From positions 120,528,640 to 120,592,639 of the forward strand of contig NC_081410.1 in the NCBI RefSeq assembly GCF_030272615.1: DNA of 64,000 nt. The letters run 5' to 3'. This document shows positions 1 through 11,646 of the stretch, piece after piece; within the stretch, counting starts at the first letter, position 1, and every line of letters starts with the position of its first letter. The DNA comes from Cryptomeria japonica. Lineage: Eukaryota; Streptophyta; Pinopsida; Cupressales; Cupressaceae. The notes beneath the pieces are model-generated. The model did no database searches. It saw only the letters and a list, made by a program, of their open reading frames with translations, and was not told where the DNA came from. The position numbers and the translations under genes are program-made.

Positions 1-890
1 CTCTCCTTCCTAAGGTATGCCAGCACTAAGTCTCCTACTTGAAATTGTATCTTCCTCCTTGTTTTATCAGCTTGAACCTTATATTGCTCGCATTTTTGTT
101 GTAAGGATTGTCTTACCTTATCATGCACCTCTTTAATGCCTTCTGCAAAGTTCTCCCCTTGTGCACTCTTGGGTTCCATTGAATTGAGATCTTTGAGCTC
201 TAATATTCCCCTAGGATGGAATACATACACTATCTCAAAAGGACTTTTACCTGTGCTATGGCTCATTGAGTCATTATATGCATATTCTGCCTGTCCAAGT
301 ACTAGATACCAAGTCTGCCCATGTTGTTTAGTAAAACATCTTAGCAAGTTACCCACTGACCAGTTAACTACCTTTGTCTGACCATCTGATTGAGGATGAT
401 AGGCAAATAAGTAAGATAACTTGGTGCCCAACTTCCTCCAAAGTGTCCTCCAAAAGTGGCTCAAAAACTTCACATCTCTATCACTAACAATGCTTATTGG
501 AAGACCATGAATTCTGACTATCTCCTTGAAGAAGAGGCCTGCAATATAGGTGGCATCATTGGTACTCTTGCAAGGTATGAAATGTGCCATTTTGCTGAAC
601 CTATCTACTACCACATACACACTATCAAATCCTCTTGGTGTCATAGGCAAGCCTAACACAAAATCCATGCTCAAACATTCCCAAGGCCTCTGAGGTATGA
701 CCAACGGTTGATATAAACCTGCATAAATTGAGGTTCCTTTTTCTCTTTGGCAGTTGGTACATTTCTCTACAAATCTTCTCACTTCTGATTGCAACTTGGG
801 CCAATAATAAAACCTACCAACCTGCTCCAAAGTCTTATCAATTGCAAAATGACCTCCTAGACCTCCTTGATGCTTTTCTTGAATAATATT
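1..890 (-). pseudogene. Ty3/gypsy integrase, partial, catalytic Glu lost
   Basis: The minus-strand frame stays open from the stop at 891-893 to the window edge. It starts with an HHCC-type zinc region (HQGGLGGHF, then CTNCQREKG) and continues into the catalytic core, with the first Asp in SMDFVLGLP and the second in SDRDVKF. The third acidic residue should lie in the HPQSDGQT segment at about 365-390, but the codon at 372-374 reads Lys (AAG). The C-terminal part ends around VGDLVLAYLRKE at the edge. Integrase inserts the cDNA into the host chromosome, and without the Glu this one should be inactive. It is in frame with the upstream RNase H and separated from it only by a TAA. Confidence 0.9.
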
Positions 891-2510
891 TTACCTCATA
901 GAACATTGAGGTATGCAAAGAAGATGACCTTTGAACAACAAACCCTCTTGTATCATGTATTCTGAATAAGAGACATGTGAGGTATCAGAAAAATCAGAAC
1001 AAACATTATATATCTCTGCAAAATCCTTATTATCCTTGTAGAGGTCTTTCAACTCACACAAACCCACACTTTGCAATTGAATCTTCTGCATGGTCATGAT
1101 TCTCCTACTTAGTGCATCAGCAACTTTGTTGGTTGTCCCTTTCTTGTGTTTAATAGTGAATGTATAAGATTGTAGGTACTCAACCCACTTTAGGTGTCTT
1201 TGGTTCAACTTCTCTTGGCCATTGAGAAAACTAAGGGCATGGTTGTCAGTGAAGACTACAAATTCTTTGGGCAGCAGGTAGTGACGTCATTTTTTCAATG
1301 CTTGAACCATTGCATACAACTCCAAGTCATATGTGGAGTAGCTTTGCTTGGCTTCATATAACTTTTCTGAGAAGAAGGCTATAGGATGTCCCTCTTGGCT
1401 TAAAATTTCCCCTATTGCCCTTTGTCTTGCATCACATTCTACTGTAAACAACTGATTGAAATTAGGCAATCTAAGGGTTGGTAGCTCTGCTATCTTGGTT
1501 TTCAACCTTTCAAACCCCTTATTGGCTCCCTCTGTCCACTTAAAGTGACATTTAATCCCTCCTTTAATGGTATTGAGAATAGGAGCATAAACATGGCTAA
1601 AGTTCCTCACAAATTTCCTATAAAAATATGTCATTCCATGAAAGCTTCTAACTTCACTTATGCCCCTAGGGATAGGCCAATTAAGTATGACTTCTACCTT
1701 ACTTGGATCCATTTTTAAACATCCATGAGAAATAACAAAACCAAGGTAGACAAGTTTTGTTTTCAAAAACTTACATTTTTCAAGGTTAATCTTGAGTTGA
1801 GCCTCCTTCAACTTCTTCAAAACCATCTCCAAATGCTTGAGGTGTCCCTCCTTGAACCTGTTGTAGATCAAAATTTCATCAAGATATACATTTACAAATC
1901 TACCAATAAACTCAACTAAGACTTCATTCGTGAGCCTTTGGAAGGTACTATGTCCATTGGTGAGGCCAAATGGCATCACCAACCACTCATATAGGCATGT
2001 ATTGGTTCTAAAGGTTGTCTTCCATTCATCTCTAGGTCTGATTTTGATCTGATGATAACCAAAATTTAAGTCCACCTTTGTGAAGTAGCTTGCACCTCCT
2101 AGATTGTCTAATAGGTCTTCAATCCTTGGCACGGGAAATCAGTACCTTATAGTAATCTGGTTGATTGCTCTGGAGTCTATGCATATTCTCCATTTTCCTC
2201 CTTTTTTAGGCACTAACATAGTAGGAACAACACATGGACTCAAACTCTTCTTGATAAACCCTTTGTCTAAGAGTTCTTGCACTTGTTTGGCGATATCTTC
2301 ATTTTGACTAGGTGTCATTTTGTAGGCAACTTTGTTTGGTAGATTGGCCCCTGGTATTAAGTCTATTTGATGATTTACATCTCTCATTGGAGGAAAAGAA
2401 TCAGGTAAGTCATCCCCTATCACTTCTACATATTTTTTGAGTAGACCTTGCACCTCTTGAGGCACTTCACTCATTGGATCTGCCTTAGCTTCTTCTCAAA
2501 GTTTCAATAC
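891..2510 (-). pseudogene. Ty3/gypsy reverse transcriptase and RNase H
   Basis: One minus-strand frame holds the RT and the RNase H, interrupted by in-frame stops at 2511-2513, 2136-2138 (TGA), 1287-1289 (TGA) and 891-893 (TAA). The RT begins near the LLDKGFIKKS segment, has MPFGLTNGHSTFQRL, and its active-site motif reads VYLDEILIY. The second Asp of the usual YxDD is therefore Glu. RNase H follows (FTVECDARQRAIGEILSQ, then HPIAFFSEKL, then VVFTDNHALSFL) and ends in GTTNKVADALSRR. RT and RNase H would copy the element RNA into DNA. The stops and the altered active site make this copy non-functional. Confidence 0.9.
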
Positions 2511-2582
2511 TATAGCATGGCCTAGATGTCCTTCTTGTTTCAACACTTTGAGAAACTCTTTTCCTTTCATCAGCATCACACT

Positions 2583-3150
2583 TTATCCTATTTGTTTTTC
2601 TTCCTTTGGTTCAGGTAGTGGATCCATTTGATACTTCTTCCCATTCTTGGTGATAAGATAGTTGTTCTTCTCCCCATCATGAGTAGCTTTCGCATCATAT
2701 TGCCATGGACGGCCCAACAGAAAATGACAAGCATCCATATCCAATATGTCACATAATAATATGTCCTTGTACTCACCAACTTCAAAATCCATCCATGCTT
2801 GTTCATCAACCAATACATGTTGACCTCGATTGAGCCATGATACCTTATAGGGAGTGAGGTGAGGCAATCTTTTCAATTTGAGTTTGTCCACCATTTCAAC
2901 TGAGACAATATTCTCAGTGGAACCATAATCTACAATCACTTTACAAATCTTCCCATGTGTCCTACAAGTGGTTCTAAACAAGCTTTTCCTTTGTGGTGGC
3001 TCTTGAGCTTGGGGTATCTTGAGCATTGTTCTCCTCATCATCAAGTTTTCTCCATCTGTCACTAGCCATGCCTTGCTAATTGAAGAAGTTACACTTTGAG
3101 TGTCATCCTCTTGCAATAATTGAGTTCTTATTTCCCCATGTATGAGCTTT
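2583..3150 (-). pseudogene. Ty3/gypsy aspartic protease region
   Basis: The frame contains CKVIVDYGSTENIVS. This is the retroviral-type aspartic protease site, here D-Y-G rather than the usual D-S/T-G, followed by CHFLLGRPWQYDAKATHDG, which matches the flap and C-terminal part. Protease would process the Gag-Pol polyprotein. The frame opens without a convincing ATG. It is in register with the downstream RT but not with the upstream gag, so a frameshift lies at about 3128-3150. It ends at a TAA (2583-2585). Confidence 0.8.
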
Positions 3151-4179
3151 TGGATATTGATGCTTTCCCCGGGAACTTACTCATGGTATGCCCAACTTGA
3201 TTGCAATGATAACACCTACCGGTGAAAATTATATTTCCTCTACCTGAGTTTCCAAACCTGCCCCTAAAATTGCTCCTTCCTCTAAATGCTGCTCTTTGAG
3301 AGTCTCCACTACCTTCTTGGCCTTGTTGCTCTTGACTTCTTGGTGATTTCTGCCCTCTACCAAAGTTTACACTACCTCTGAAATTCTTTCCTCCCCTATG
3401 TTTCAAATTTTGTTCACTCCTTCTTTTGATCTTCTCTTCTTCCCTTAGGGCCAACTAAAAACACTTATGGACAATGTCTGGTGTGAGGATACTTATCTCG
3501 TCTTGTATATTCGGTCTAAGGCCATTCATGTACCTGGCCAACTTCTCCACCTCATTCTCATGCTTCCTAGCCCTCAAACTGAGCTTATGGAACTCTTTAG
3601 TGTATGCATTAACATCTAACTCCCTTTGTTTCAGATTTTGCAGTCTCTTATGAATTTGAACTTCATAATCTCCCGGAAGGAATTGTGCCTTAAGTTTGAT
3701 CTTCATACACTCCCATGAAGTTATCTTCTTTTTGCCTTCTTGTATCCTTTCTTCTTGCATCATATTCCACCAAACCAATGTTGATCCTCTCATTCTTGAT
3801 TTGGCCACATTGACTATTTTCTCTTTTGCTACCTCTTTGTAATCAAAGTGATTATTGAGAGCTTCTATACAATCTAGCAACTCTTCTCAATTGAGGTTTC
3901 CTCCATATGTGGGTAATCCATCCAAGTTGTCTTTAGATATAGATTTGACTGCATCTAATAATTACTTTTGGTCTTGGGGCATAGCTACTACTGTTGGTTC
4001 CTCTCCATCTTCCACTTCTTCATCAGTCTCATCACCCCATTCTGTTTTAACCTTCCCCTTCTCCTTCTTTACCTCTCTGGTTCCTCTACTTCCTTCTGCA
4101 TCCTTCAATCCTTCAATCCTTATATCATCTCTGCCACCATCTATTAGATGGCTTCTGGAGTCATTGCCTTTGGAGGCAT
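3128..4179 (-). pseudogene. Ty3/gypsy gag with altered zinc knuckle
   Basis: The likely start is the ATG at 4177-4179 (MPPKAM). A frame change and in-frame stops near 3960, 3888 and 3455 (TAG) follow. The central part contains RMRGSTLVWWNMMQ and AQFLPGDYEVQIHKRLQNL, typical of plant Retrotrans_gag capsid domains. A basic Arg/Gly/Ser-rich stretch precedes a knuckle reading CYHCNQVGHTMSKF, where the last Cys of CCHC is Phe (codon TTC). Gag would form the virus-like particle and bind the RNA. It lies just downstream of the primer-binding site, as expected. Confidence 0.85.
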
Positions 4180-4233
4180 TGAACTTGCTTTTGATTCTTC
4201 ACAATCTGACATACACCAGATCTTTCAAAGAAT

Positions 4234-4246
4234 GGCTTTGATACCA
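4234..4246 (-). other. Primer-binding site of gypsy-1 (initiator Met tRNA type)
   Basis: The minus strand reads TGGTATCAAAGCC, one base from the common plant site TGGTATCAGAGCC that is complementary to the 3' end of initiator Met tRNA. It sits six bases inside the LTR edge and just upstream of gag. Confidence 0.75.
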
Positions 4247-4252
4247 CTCTGA

Positions 4253-5797
4253 TGTAGAGAGTCTTGTTTGATACACCTTCTTGAGTGACTTGTCCTACTC
4301 AACCCTACAACTAATCAAGTCTTTCCTATGGCACTTGGTAGGGGTTATGATAATGAGACCTCCAAGGTTGAAATTTCTTGACTTTCCTCCTAGGTATAGC
4401 CAATGGTTTCTGGACAATCAACTCCTCCACTTGAGGTTGCCACCGCAGTTACTCGCACACTGCTCTCCTGGGCTCCAACCACTCCTACAAGGATCTTAAC
4501 ACACAATCTCTTCCTATGGTTTCCCAATGCATCAAAAAGGTGTCTTCAATGTGTTTTGAGGTTTAAGACTCGCTAAATCCATCGCCTTGGCTTCTTAACC
4601 CTTCTAGGTCTCTACCGACACCTAATTAGACCTAATTGCATTAGCCCTCCCTAGGTAGTTTTTGGGGTTTAATTTGCAAAATTCCCAAAAAATCCTAGAA
4701 ATAAATCATGGATTTGAGTACCCTTTTAGAAGTTACAGACAATACTGGAAAAGTGCATCTAGGTTATCCATACAAATGGGGTTTCCAAAGCTACACTAAA
4801 TTGAAGAGTTTTAGGCCTAGTTGGTGAATTGGCAAGATGGGTCTAGAACTCTTCACCAATCAAATCTCCCAGTCCAAACACCTTGGAAAACTTCAAGGGG
4901 ACTTAGAGTAATTTCCATTCATATGCCACTTGGACCTACACCAATCTTCATGTGCTCACAAACCGCACTTTTCTTGCTATCCTAACTCACCTACTCCCAG
5001 CGGTGAGCCTAGGTCTTCATTGTTTCTCCTCCTCCTGGACCTACAACATCACACACGCTATTACTGAGCTATGTATAGACCCTAACCTATCATTCTTAGT
5101 TATTTCAACAAGTGCCATCAAAGAATGCCTAGGTTAGAGCCATTTCTTGCTCTTAAACCCTACTTGCAAGGGTTTTCCCCCTAGTTGCAAAGAATGAAAG
5201 AAATCTCTACAACCTGGAACAATCAAACCTGCAAATCAACCTTAATGAAAGAAAATATAATTAAAATAAAAATATGGAAATGAGTTTACACCATCTAGTC
5301 CGTACTGGACCATACAAGCAAGGAAAAACAAGACAAAACTGTCAAAAACCAATGGAAACAAGGTTGCTTCACAAACCAAAAACTTTCTCTTGCATTCCCA
5401 ATCCTCCAACCCATACAATGAAGTGAAATTTTGCTTATATACACTTGTTTCAGTTTGTTCAAACAACTTCCTAACACCTATAACTAAAAATGCAACTTTT
5501 GCAAGAAATTGCAAAATCTTGCTCAGCAACTTTTGACAACTTTTGCTCCAGGATGCAATTTTGCATTCTAATGCATTCTAAGGCTCTTAAAGGTCCTCAA
5601 ACACCCTAGAAGACCTAAACACAACACAATTGACTCCTAATACATGAATACATTCATCTGGAGTATTTTTGCCTATGAACTACCTAAGCATCTCACTTCT
5701 CAAGCTAACAGCATCTTGAGCACAATTGACTCAAACCAAAATTTAGACAGCTCAACCATGGCTCTACTGAGTCCTCAATGGTTGGTCCATTATTACA
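4253..5797 (-). repeat. 5' LTR of gypsy-1 (about 1.5 kb)
   Basis: The boundaries are inferred from the primer-binding site on one side and from matching ends TGTA...TACA (plus strand TGTAGAGAG at 4253, ending CATTATTACA at 5797). On the minus strand the LTR would begin TGTAATAATGG. The partner LTR is outside the window, so the outer edge cannot be confirmed. The short reading frames inside it look like noise. If the edge is right, the duplicated target would start at 5798 (TCACA). Confidence 0.6.
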
Positions 5798-5869
5798 TCA
5801 CAAATTAACACACAAACTTAAAACAATTCAAAGCTTTCATTCTTGGAGTGCTAGGTGCCCTTCACCATA

Positions 5870-7145
5870 GAGTAAGGGGGAGGGGGAGATAAAGATAGAA
5901 AGAGAGGAGATAGAGAGGGAGAGACAAAGAGGAAGAGATAGAGAGAGATATAAAGAAAGAGGGAGAGATGATGTATATAGAGGGGAAGAGGGAGAGAGAT
6001 AAATAAATGGACAAATAGAGCTGGAGAGAGGGTGAGAGAAATACAGGACATAGAGATATATTGGAAGAGAAAGAGAGATATATAGAGATATACATGAAGA
6101 AAAAGGGAAAGGTAGAGATAAAGAGATAAATAGGGGGATAGGGAGGGAATGAGGGAGGGAGAGGTGGGGATAAATAGAGAGGAGGGTAAGATAAAGAGAG
6201 GGATGGCCCAGAAAGAGAGAGTGGGGGAAATTGATATAGATAGAGGAAAATATAGATAGATAGAGAGGGATAGAGAGAGAGATAGAGATATAAGTATAGA
6301 AAGATATAGATAGACGAGCCAAAAAGAGATGGAGAGAAATATAGAAAAAGATATATTGTGTAAGAGATATGGAGAAAATGAGAGAGAGAAAGAGAGGGAG
6401 GCAAGAGTGAGAGAAAGGAGCTGACAAAGACAAGTAATAAAGAGATAAAGGTTTAGACTTTAGAGAGAGAGATAGAGAGGGAGAAACATGGAGTGTACAT
6501 GTATATATTAGAGAGCAAAAGTAGAGAAATATAAAAAGAGGGAGTGATGGGGAGATAGGGAGAGATAAGATAGAAAGAGGGAGAGAAGCGATATATAAGG
6601 ATATAAAGAGATATATATAGGGATAGAAAGGATCTAGACAGTAAATATAACTTGTAAAATATAGAGGGGGTGAGAAAGAGGGAGAGATAGAATGAGAGAA
6701 AAGGGGGGGAGAAAGAAATAGAGATAGAAAGATGGTGAGAATTAGAGAGGGGGAGATAGAGAGATAGAAAGATAAAGATATACGAAGTGATATGTGGAGA
6801 GGTAGAGAGGGATATGGGGAGAGTGAGAGATATGAAGGAAGAGTGTATGCTATCTATAAATAGTGAGATAGAATAGAGATGGGGAGGGAGAAATGGGCTG
6901 GAGTGTGTGTTTGTGTGAGTGAGAGAGATATAGATATAAAGATACGGAGGGAGTAAGACAAAATGTGTGTGAGTAAAAGATATATAGAAATAGATATAAA
7001 GAGGAAGAAAGATATACAAAAAAATAGAGAGGGGGGAGAGAGATGATAGAGAAGTAGAGAGATATAAAGAGAGAGACAGAGAGAGACAGAGAGAGACAGA
7101 GAGAGAGAGAGGTAAGGAGATATAGATAAATGAGAGAGATGAAAA
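5870..7145. repeat. Purine-rich low-complexity tract (GA/GATA/GGGA)
   Basis: About 1.27 kb of the plus strand is nearly pure A and G with scattered T, built from irregular GAGA, GATAGA and GGGAGA units, ending in clean (GAGACA)n and (GA)n near 7070-7110. The minus strand shows long open frames rich in Ser, Leu, Ile and Tyr purely because a pyrimidine strand has few stops; these are not genes. A second tract of this kind is at 38815-39600 and is also followed by the same AT-rich module. Confidence 0.9.
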
Positions 7146-8000
7146 TGGAGATAATAATCAAATGACATGCTACCATCAGCCCCCAAAGAAACATGATATC
7201 CTTAAATTATTGGCATGAAATGAGTAATCAAAAGTTAGTTACTCTTTCTTTCTCTCTCGCTCTAAATATTTAATTTAAGATCTACGTTGAAATTTGTTTT
7301 ATTATATAAATTAGAATAAAATTCAAATATAATTATTCTATAATAAATAAAATTTAAATAAGACAAAATATATAAATTCTAATATCTTTTAATTATTATT
7401 TGTAATTCTATTAAAAAACACAAATAATTAGAATACAATTTAAACTTAATTAAAAATAACCCTTAAAAGAAGAAGTGGAAGAATTAGAATAAATAAATAG
7501 AATATCTAATAAAAGAAGATAATATTAAAATAAAATAGTAAGAAAATAAAGATTTTAATTCAAAATATAATTATTCTATCATAATTAAATTTTAATAAGA
7601 CAAATAATTATAGATTAAATTACAATAATTTTTAATTATTATAAAAAGACATAGATAATTAAAATAAATTTTAAACTTAATGAAAAATTAACTCCTAATA
7701 AATAATATTAAAATGTATATATATATATTTTATTATTAAAGATCTCTTTTTTTAAATTAATATAAATTTAAGCAATTAATTCTATAGTCTTCATTCTTCT
7801 CCCCAATTTTAAACCATTGATTTCAATAAGTAGGTGGTTCACTTCATATAGGGAATGCTTTGACATAATAATTATAATATAATACAAATTTTATAGTGAA
7901 ATAATATATTTTTCTTAAAAGCATAATTCTAATTTAATTGAAAAAATCTATATTATATAATTATAATAATTAATTAATCTCAAATATAATTACTAATTTG
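7146..8000. repeat. AT-rich region with two copies of an AT module
   Basis: No gene is seen. Two related segments, about 7311-7450 and 7545-7690, share the series ATATAATTATTCTA, AATAAGACAAA, TTTTAATTATTA and TTTAAACTTAAT. A third copy is at 39611-39780. A different segment, 7867-7976 (ATAATTATAATATAATACAA onward), recurs at 56951-57060. The region ends at the target-site duplication of LINE-A. Confidence 0.75.
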
Positions 8001-8017
8001 TAGTATAATATTATGTT

Positions 8018-9882
8018 TTTTTCTTTTGCAAAAGTGAATGAACCACGAATATATTTATTATAATAGTAAACTAGTTCAAGAGCTCCTGGAGGAAAGAACC
8101 CGTTAAGTAAACCTCCATTCCTCGCTCAAGATTACAATGTATAATAGGAATCCACCTCTGAGGATGAAACTTACATACCTAGCTATATAGAAATATAATA
8201 CATCCCAAAAAACACCAAACAATTAGTATATCCAAGGACTAACACAGTCCAAACATGACACTTCAAAACTTGTCATGAGATAACCAGCCCGAGTAAGCCA
8301 TTCGGAGACCATAATAAAACACCACCAAATAATCAGTGTTTCTTGCACAATGTACATATACAAGTATCAACTCCCCTTTATCAGATAAAACTTCATTGTC
8401 AGTAACAACTCCCCTTTATTAAAAGAAAAACATCAATGATTAAAACAGTTAACTTTTATACTATCAACCAAATTACCTCCTTCATAGTTAACAAAATGAG
8501 GTTGTCGAACAATGCCAGGAACAGAGAAAGTGGGCATATAGTATATTATCACAAAAAAATTATGTGAAATGAAACCAAAATTCACTCCTCCATTGGCTAT
8601 GAGCCCGAGTAGGAACATTCTCCAGCACTTAAAGCAACAAAAGAAATTACCAGTCCTTCAACAGGTGATTGGTGAAGCTCATTGACATGGTTGAGAGCAA
8701 GCCTAACAGGTGGAGGATCCCGGTTAACCTGCATCACAACCTCATTACCCACATGCAATGGCGGGCGGAGAGCAGAGGAACTCGATTGCCCATGCTCATA
8801 GCCTAATATAGCTAAGATAGCATGTAGCTTTGAAAAGATTCTACTCTTCAAATCTGAAATCAGTACTCTACCCACATTGAGGACAACTAACTGAAAGGGT
8901 GTCACATTTTGAAGAGACAGAGACATCTTGATAATGTCAAAGATTAGGGGAAATTCCTCATGATTTAGCAAGAAATGCCTAGGAAATAGGCTTCCTACTT
9001 TAGCTTGACCATTCCAAAGATCATAATGACGAATAGCCTCTGGAAGTTGATTATCTTCCAAAATATATGCCCTAACAGTTTTGTGGATGATATTTTTAAA
9101 GGAACCCATGACTACAACACATCAACTATGTTGGATAGGAAAATTGAAACCAGTTGGGAGGGAAAAACAAACCTCTTTTCCTGCGAGTAAAGGATTTCCT
9201 TACCAATTATCCTCTGAATGCTACATTTGCAATGCTGGCAGGTGATATTGAAGGCAATTCCCAACTGCTCATCTATGATATGATCCTCGAACGACATCTC
9301 CCAAGCAGAAACCCTCAAGAAAATTTTGTAATTTCACAGGGAAATCTCCATTATGCACCCAAACAAGGCAAGCGACAGAGGAGATATGCATCTGAAGAAG
9401 AGACACTCGGGTAATAAAATAGTCACTAGCTTTATGCGTATGAAGGAAGAAATAAAAAATTATAATATTCTCCATCAAAAATCATTTCCAATCCTTTCCA
9501 TATGGTGTCAAATAATTAATCGCTCTGGACTACATGTGTGAGTTGAATCATGTAATTATAACATGAACTGGATTGGAGTGTCGCATGTGTGAGAGCATAT
9601 GAGTAAGTAACGTCAATCTCATGGTACTCATAGGTAAGTAACTTAGGTTTCCAATGTACTACTAGCAATGATGGAGGAATAATAAATCAAGCAACCCGAG
9701 ATAATATAATTCAAGTATGAAATGTATCTGCTTGCTCACAAGAGGTGCGATGCAAACCGTCCAATCAACAAGCTGCAGATTGAAGGTAATCAAACTATCT
9801 AATCTCTTGAAAATAAAACAAGAAGCTACTCTATCATGAAGAGACCTATGATAATGAGAATGAGGAATCTGGAAGCCGACTA
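8018..9882 (-). other. LINE-A 3' region with unexplained 170-codon frame
   Basis: About 1.9 kb lies between the RNase H stop and the poly(A) end. It holds a clean minus-strand frame at 8597-9109 (170 codons, starting MGSFKNIIHKTVRAYILEDN) and a shorter one at 9112-9318 with CQHCKCSIQ. I recognise neither. They may be remnants of a third LINE ORF, captured sequence, or chance. The rest shows nothing clear. Plant L1 3' untranslated regions are usually shorter than this. Confidence 0.45.
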
Positions 9883-10335
9883 TCAATTTGTTTTTTCAGA
9901 ATTGATAATGTTTGCTAGTTGAGGAATTTTTTCTATATTAAAATGTGAAAGTGAAGAACCCATTTCCAACTTGTCACAACCAAGAGTAGCCAAAGCATTT
10001 GTTGCTCTATTACCTTCCCTAAATACATGAGAGATGCAACATTCATCAAACGAGTCTAACAACATCCAGGATTGATTTAAAATGTAAGAAAATTTCCAAT
10101 TAAATGAACATCTAGATATGCAAGCTTTAACTATGATAGAAGAATCTCCTTCAACATGGATCTTAGAGAACCTTAATTTTTTTGCCAATGTCAATCCAAA
10201 TAATAGGGAAAGGGCTTCTGCCAAATTATTTGTTATAGGAGAAGATTTAATTGCCAAAAGATGACCTAAATGATCTCTTATACAAACTCCAATCCCTGAG
10301 TCACCTGGATTTCCTCTAGATGAACCATCAAAATT
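9883..10335 (-). pseudogene. LINE-A RNase H domain
   Basis: The minus strand reads FDGSSRGNPGDSGIG (first catalytic Asp), NNLAEALSLL (Glu), VEGDSSIIV (second Asp) and FREGNRATNALA, where the last acidic position (normally NxxAD) appears as Asn. The domain spans about 150 codons, joined across a frame change near 10258. RNase H at the end of ORF2 is typical of plant L1 LINEs and removes the RNA strand during target-primed reverse transcription. Confidence 0.85.
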
Positions 10336-11641
10336 TAACTAGTTCTCTATTGATTGAATGATTTCCATGACCAAATGGAGCATATAAGGAGGGGATAGTT
10401 AAACCTTTCCAAACCTTGATAATGTGACCATCCCAAGAGGAAAAATTAAAGTTGCTATTTTTGTTCTTGATGTAAGCATTAACCTGTTCTGAGGTATATT
10501 TCTCAATTCCCTCTAGAATCAATTGAATTGGAGAATCTACCTGTCTAAAAATTCTTCTATTCCTTTCCCACCAGATTGACCATATGACTGTTGTCGGGAT
10601 ACATTTCCAAATGCTTGCAAATAAAAAACTAGAAAATAGAGCTGGCCATGATTGCAATAGCTCCCATAAAGTATAAGGCAATGGCATAGAAAGATTTAAA
10701 TTTTCCAAAACATGAGTCTAGCATTGATGAGCAAAGGGGCACCTTAGGAGTAAGTGATCCACAGTCTTGGTCTCAACCTTGCATAAAACACAACTAAAAG
10801 GGTTAGCAATATGTAATCTTTCCAATTTATCACTTGTTAGGATCCTCTTTCTCAAAGCTAACCAGGCAAAGCAACCTTCTTTAGGAAGAACCACACTATT
10901 CCAACAAAATGAAAAGGCTCTACTATTAACTTGCTGATTTTCCATATGCTGAGCAGCCACATAACCATCTTTAACTGAATATTTACCATCATGCACTGGA
11001 GCCCAGATCAACTTATCTTCTTGATTATAAATGTACACTCTTCTTTTTGTCAATAGCTCCTGAAAACAAATCCTTTGATCATCTCTAATGGGTAAATCCG
11101 AAGGATCTTTCCAAATGACTTTCCCTAAAAAAAGTTCCACTCTAGTAACATAATCTATCAAGAATGATCCCCAACAATTTTTAGTAATTGGAATAGCATC
11201 GAGTAGAAGCTTTGAGAGCTTCAAAGGAGGCAGACCATTCCACGAGTCCTCCCAAAATTGAATGCTCTCACCATTATGAACCTCCCAAGATATATATCTT
11301 GTGATAACTTGTCTACAATACATCATGAAGTTCCAAACAGTTGATCACTTTGGGGGATCAAGAATAGTTATAACATGAGAAGGATTTAGAGAATCCAAGT
11401 ACTTTTCTTCCATGATTCTGCACCACTTAGTGTCTAGTTTGGTAACTATTTTCCACACAAGGTTACCCCTAAAGGCTATGTTCCTATTAGATAAGTCATG
11501 TAGACCTACTCCCCCTCCCCCCTTGTCATGTGTCATTTCCTTAATTGAGATAAGCGGGATCTTTTTTTCTTCTGACATATTGTCCCTCCATAAGAAACCT
11601 CAAATAATTTTTTCAATATGTTGAATAACTCCAGCAGGGGC
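10328..11641 (-). pseudogene. LINE-A ORF2 C-terminal part with zf-RVT
   Basis: Three minus-strand frames (10328-10708, 10718-11326, 11345-11578) give the region downstream of the RT palm: HDLSNRNIAFRGNLVWKI, VHNGESIQFWEDSWNG, the zf-RVT cysteine cluster CVLCKVETKTVDHLLLRC, and WSIWWERNRRIF. These are standard in plant L1 ORF2. The Tork-like element 11647-16318 separates this part from the RT: the coding sequence SVLK before the insertion continues as APAGVI after it. Confidence 0.88.
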
Positions 11642-11646
11642 TTTTA

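Larger units (their letters stand above)
1..5797 (-). mobile_element. Ty3/gypsy LTR retrotransposon, partial (gypsy-1)
   Basis: Reading the minus strand from right to left, the order is LTR (4253-5797), primer-binding site, gag with a zinc knuckle, protease, reverse transcriptase, RNase H and integrase. This is the Ty3/gypsy order. The element runs off the left edge inside the integrase C-terminal region, so its other LTR is not visible. Protease to integrase lies in one frame broken by several nonsense codons, and gag lies in another frame. Several catalytic or zinc-binding residues are substituted, so the copy is dead. The lineage within Ty3/gypsy cannot be set because any chromodomain would lie outside the window. 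Confidence 0.9.

Noticed and set aside
136-656. Plus-strand frames in the first 700 bases
   Set aside because: They are the reverse of the gypsy-1 integrase, which is clearly coded on the minus strand.
5837-7194. Long minus-strand frames (up to 198 codons) rich in Ser, Leu, Ile and Tyr
   Set aside because: They lie wholly in the purine-rich tract; a pyrimidine-rich strand lacks most stop codons, so long frames arise from composition. The same applies to 38730-39456.
8040-9480. Host gene with exons at 8597-9109 and 9112-9318
   Set aside because: The region lies between LINE-A RNase H and its poly(A) end and inside the 17-bp target duplication, so it belongs to the LINE; the two frames are not joined by convincing splice sites.
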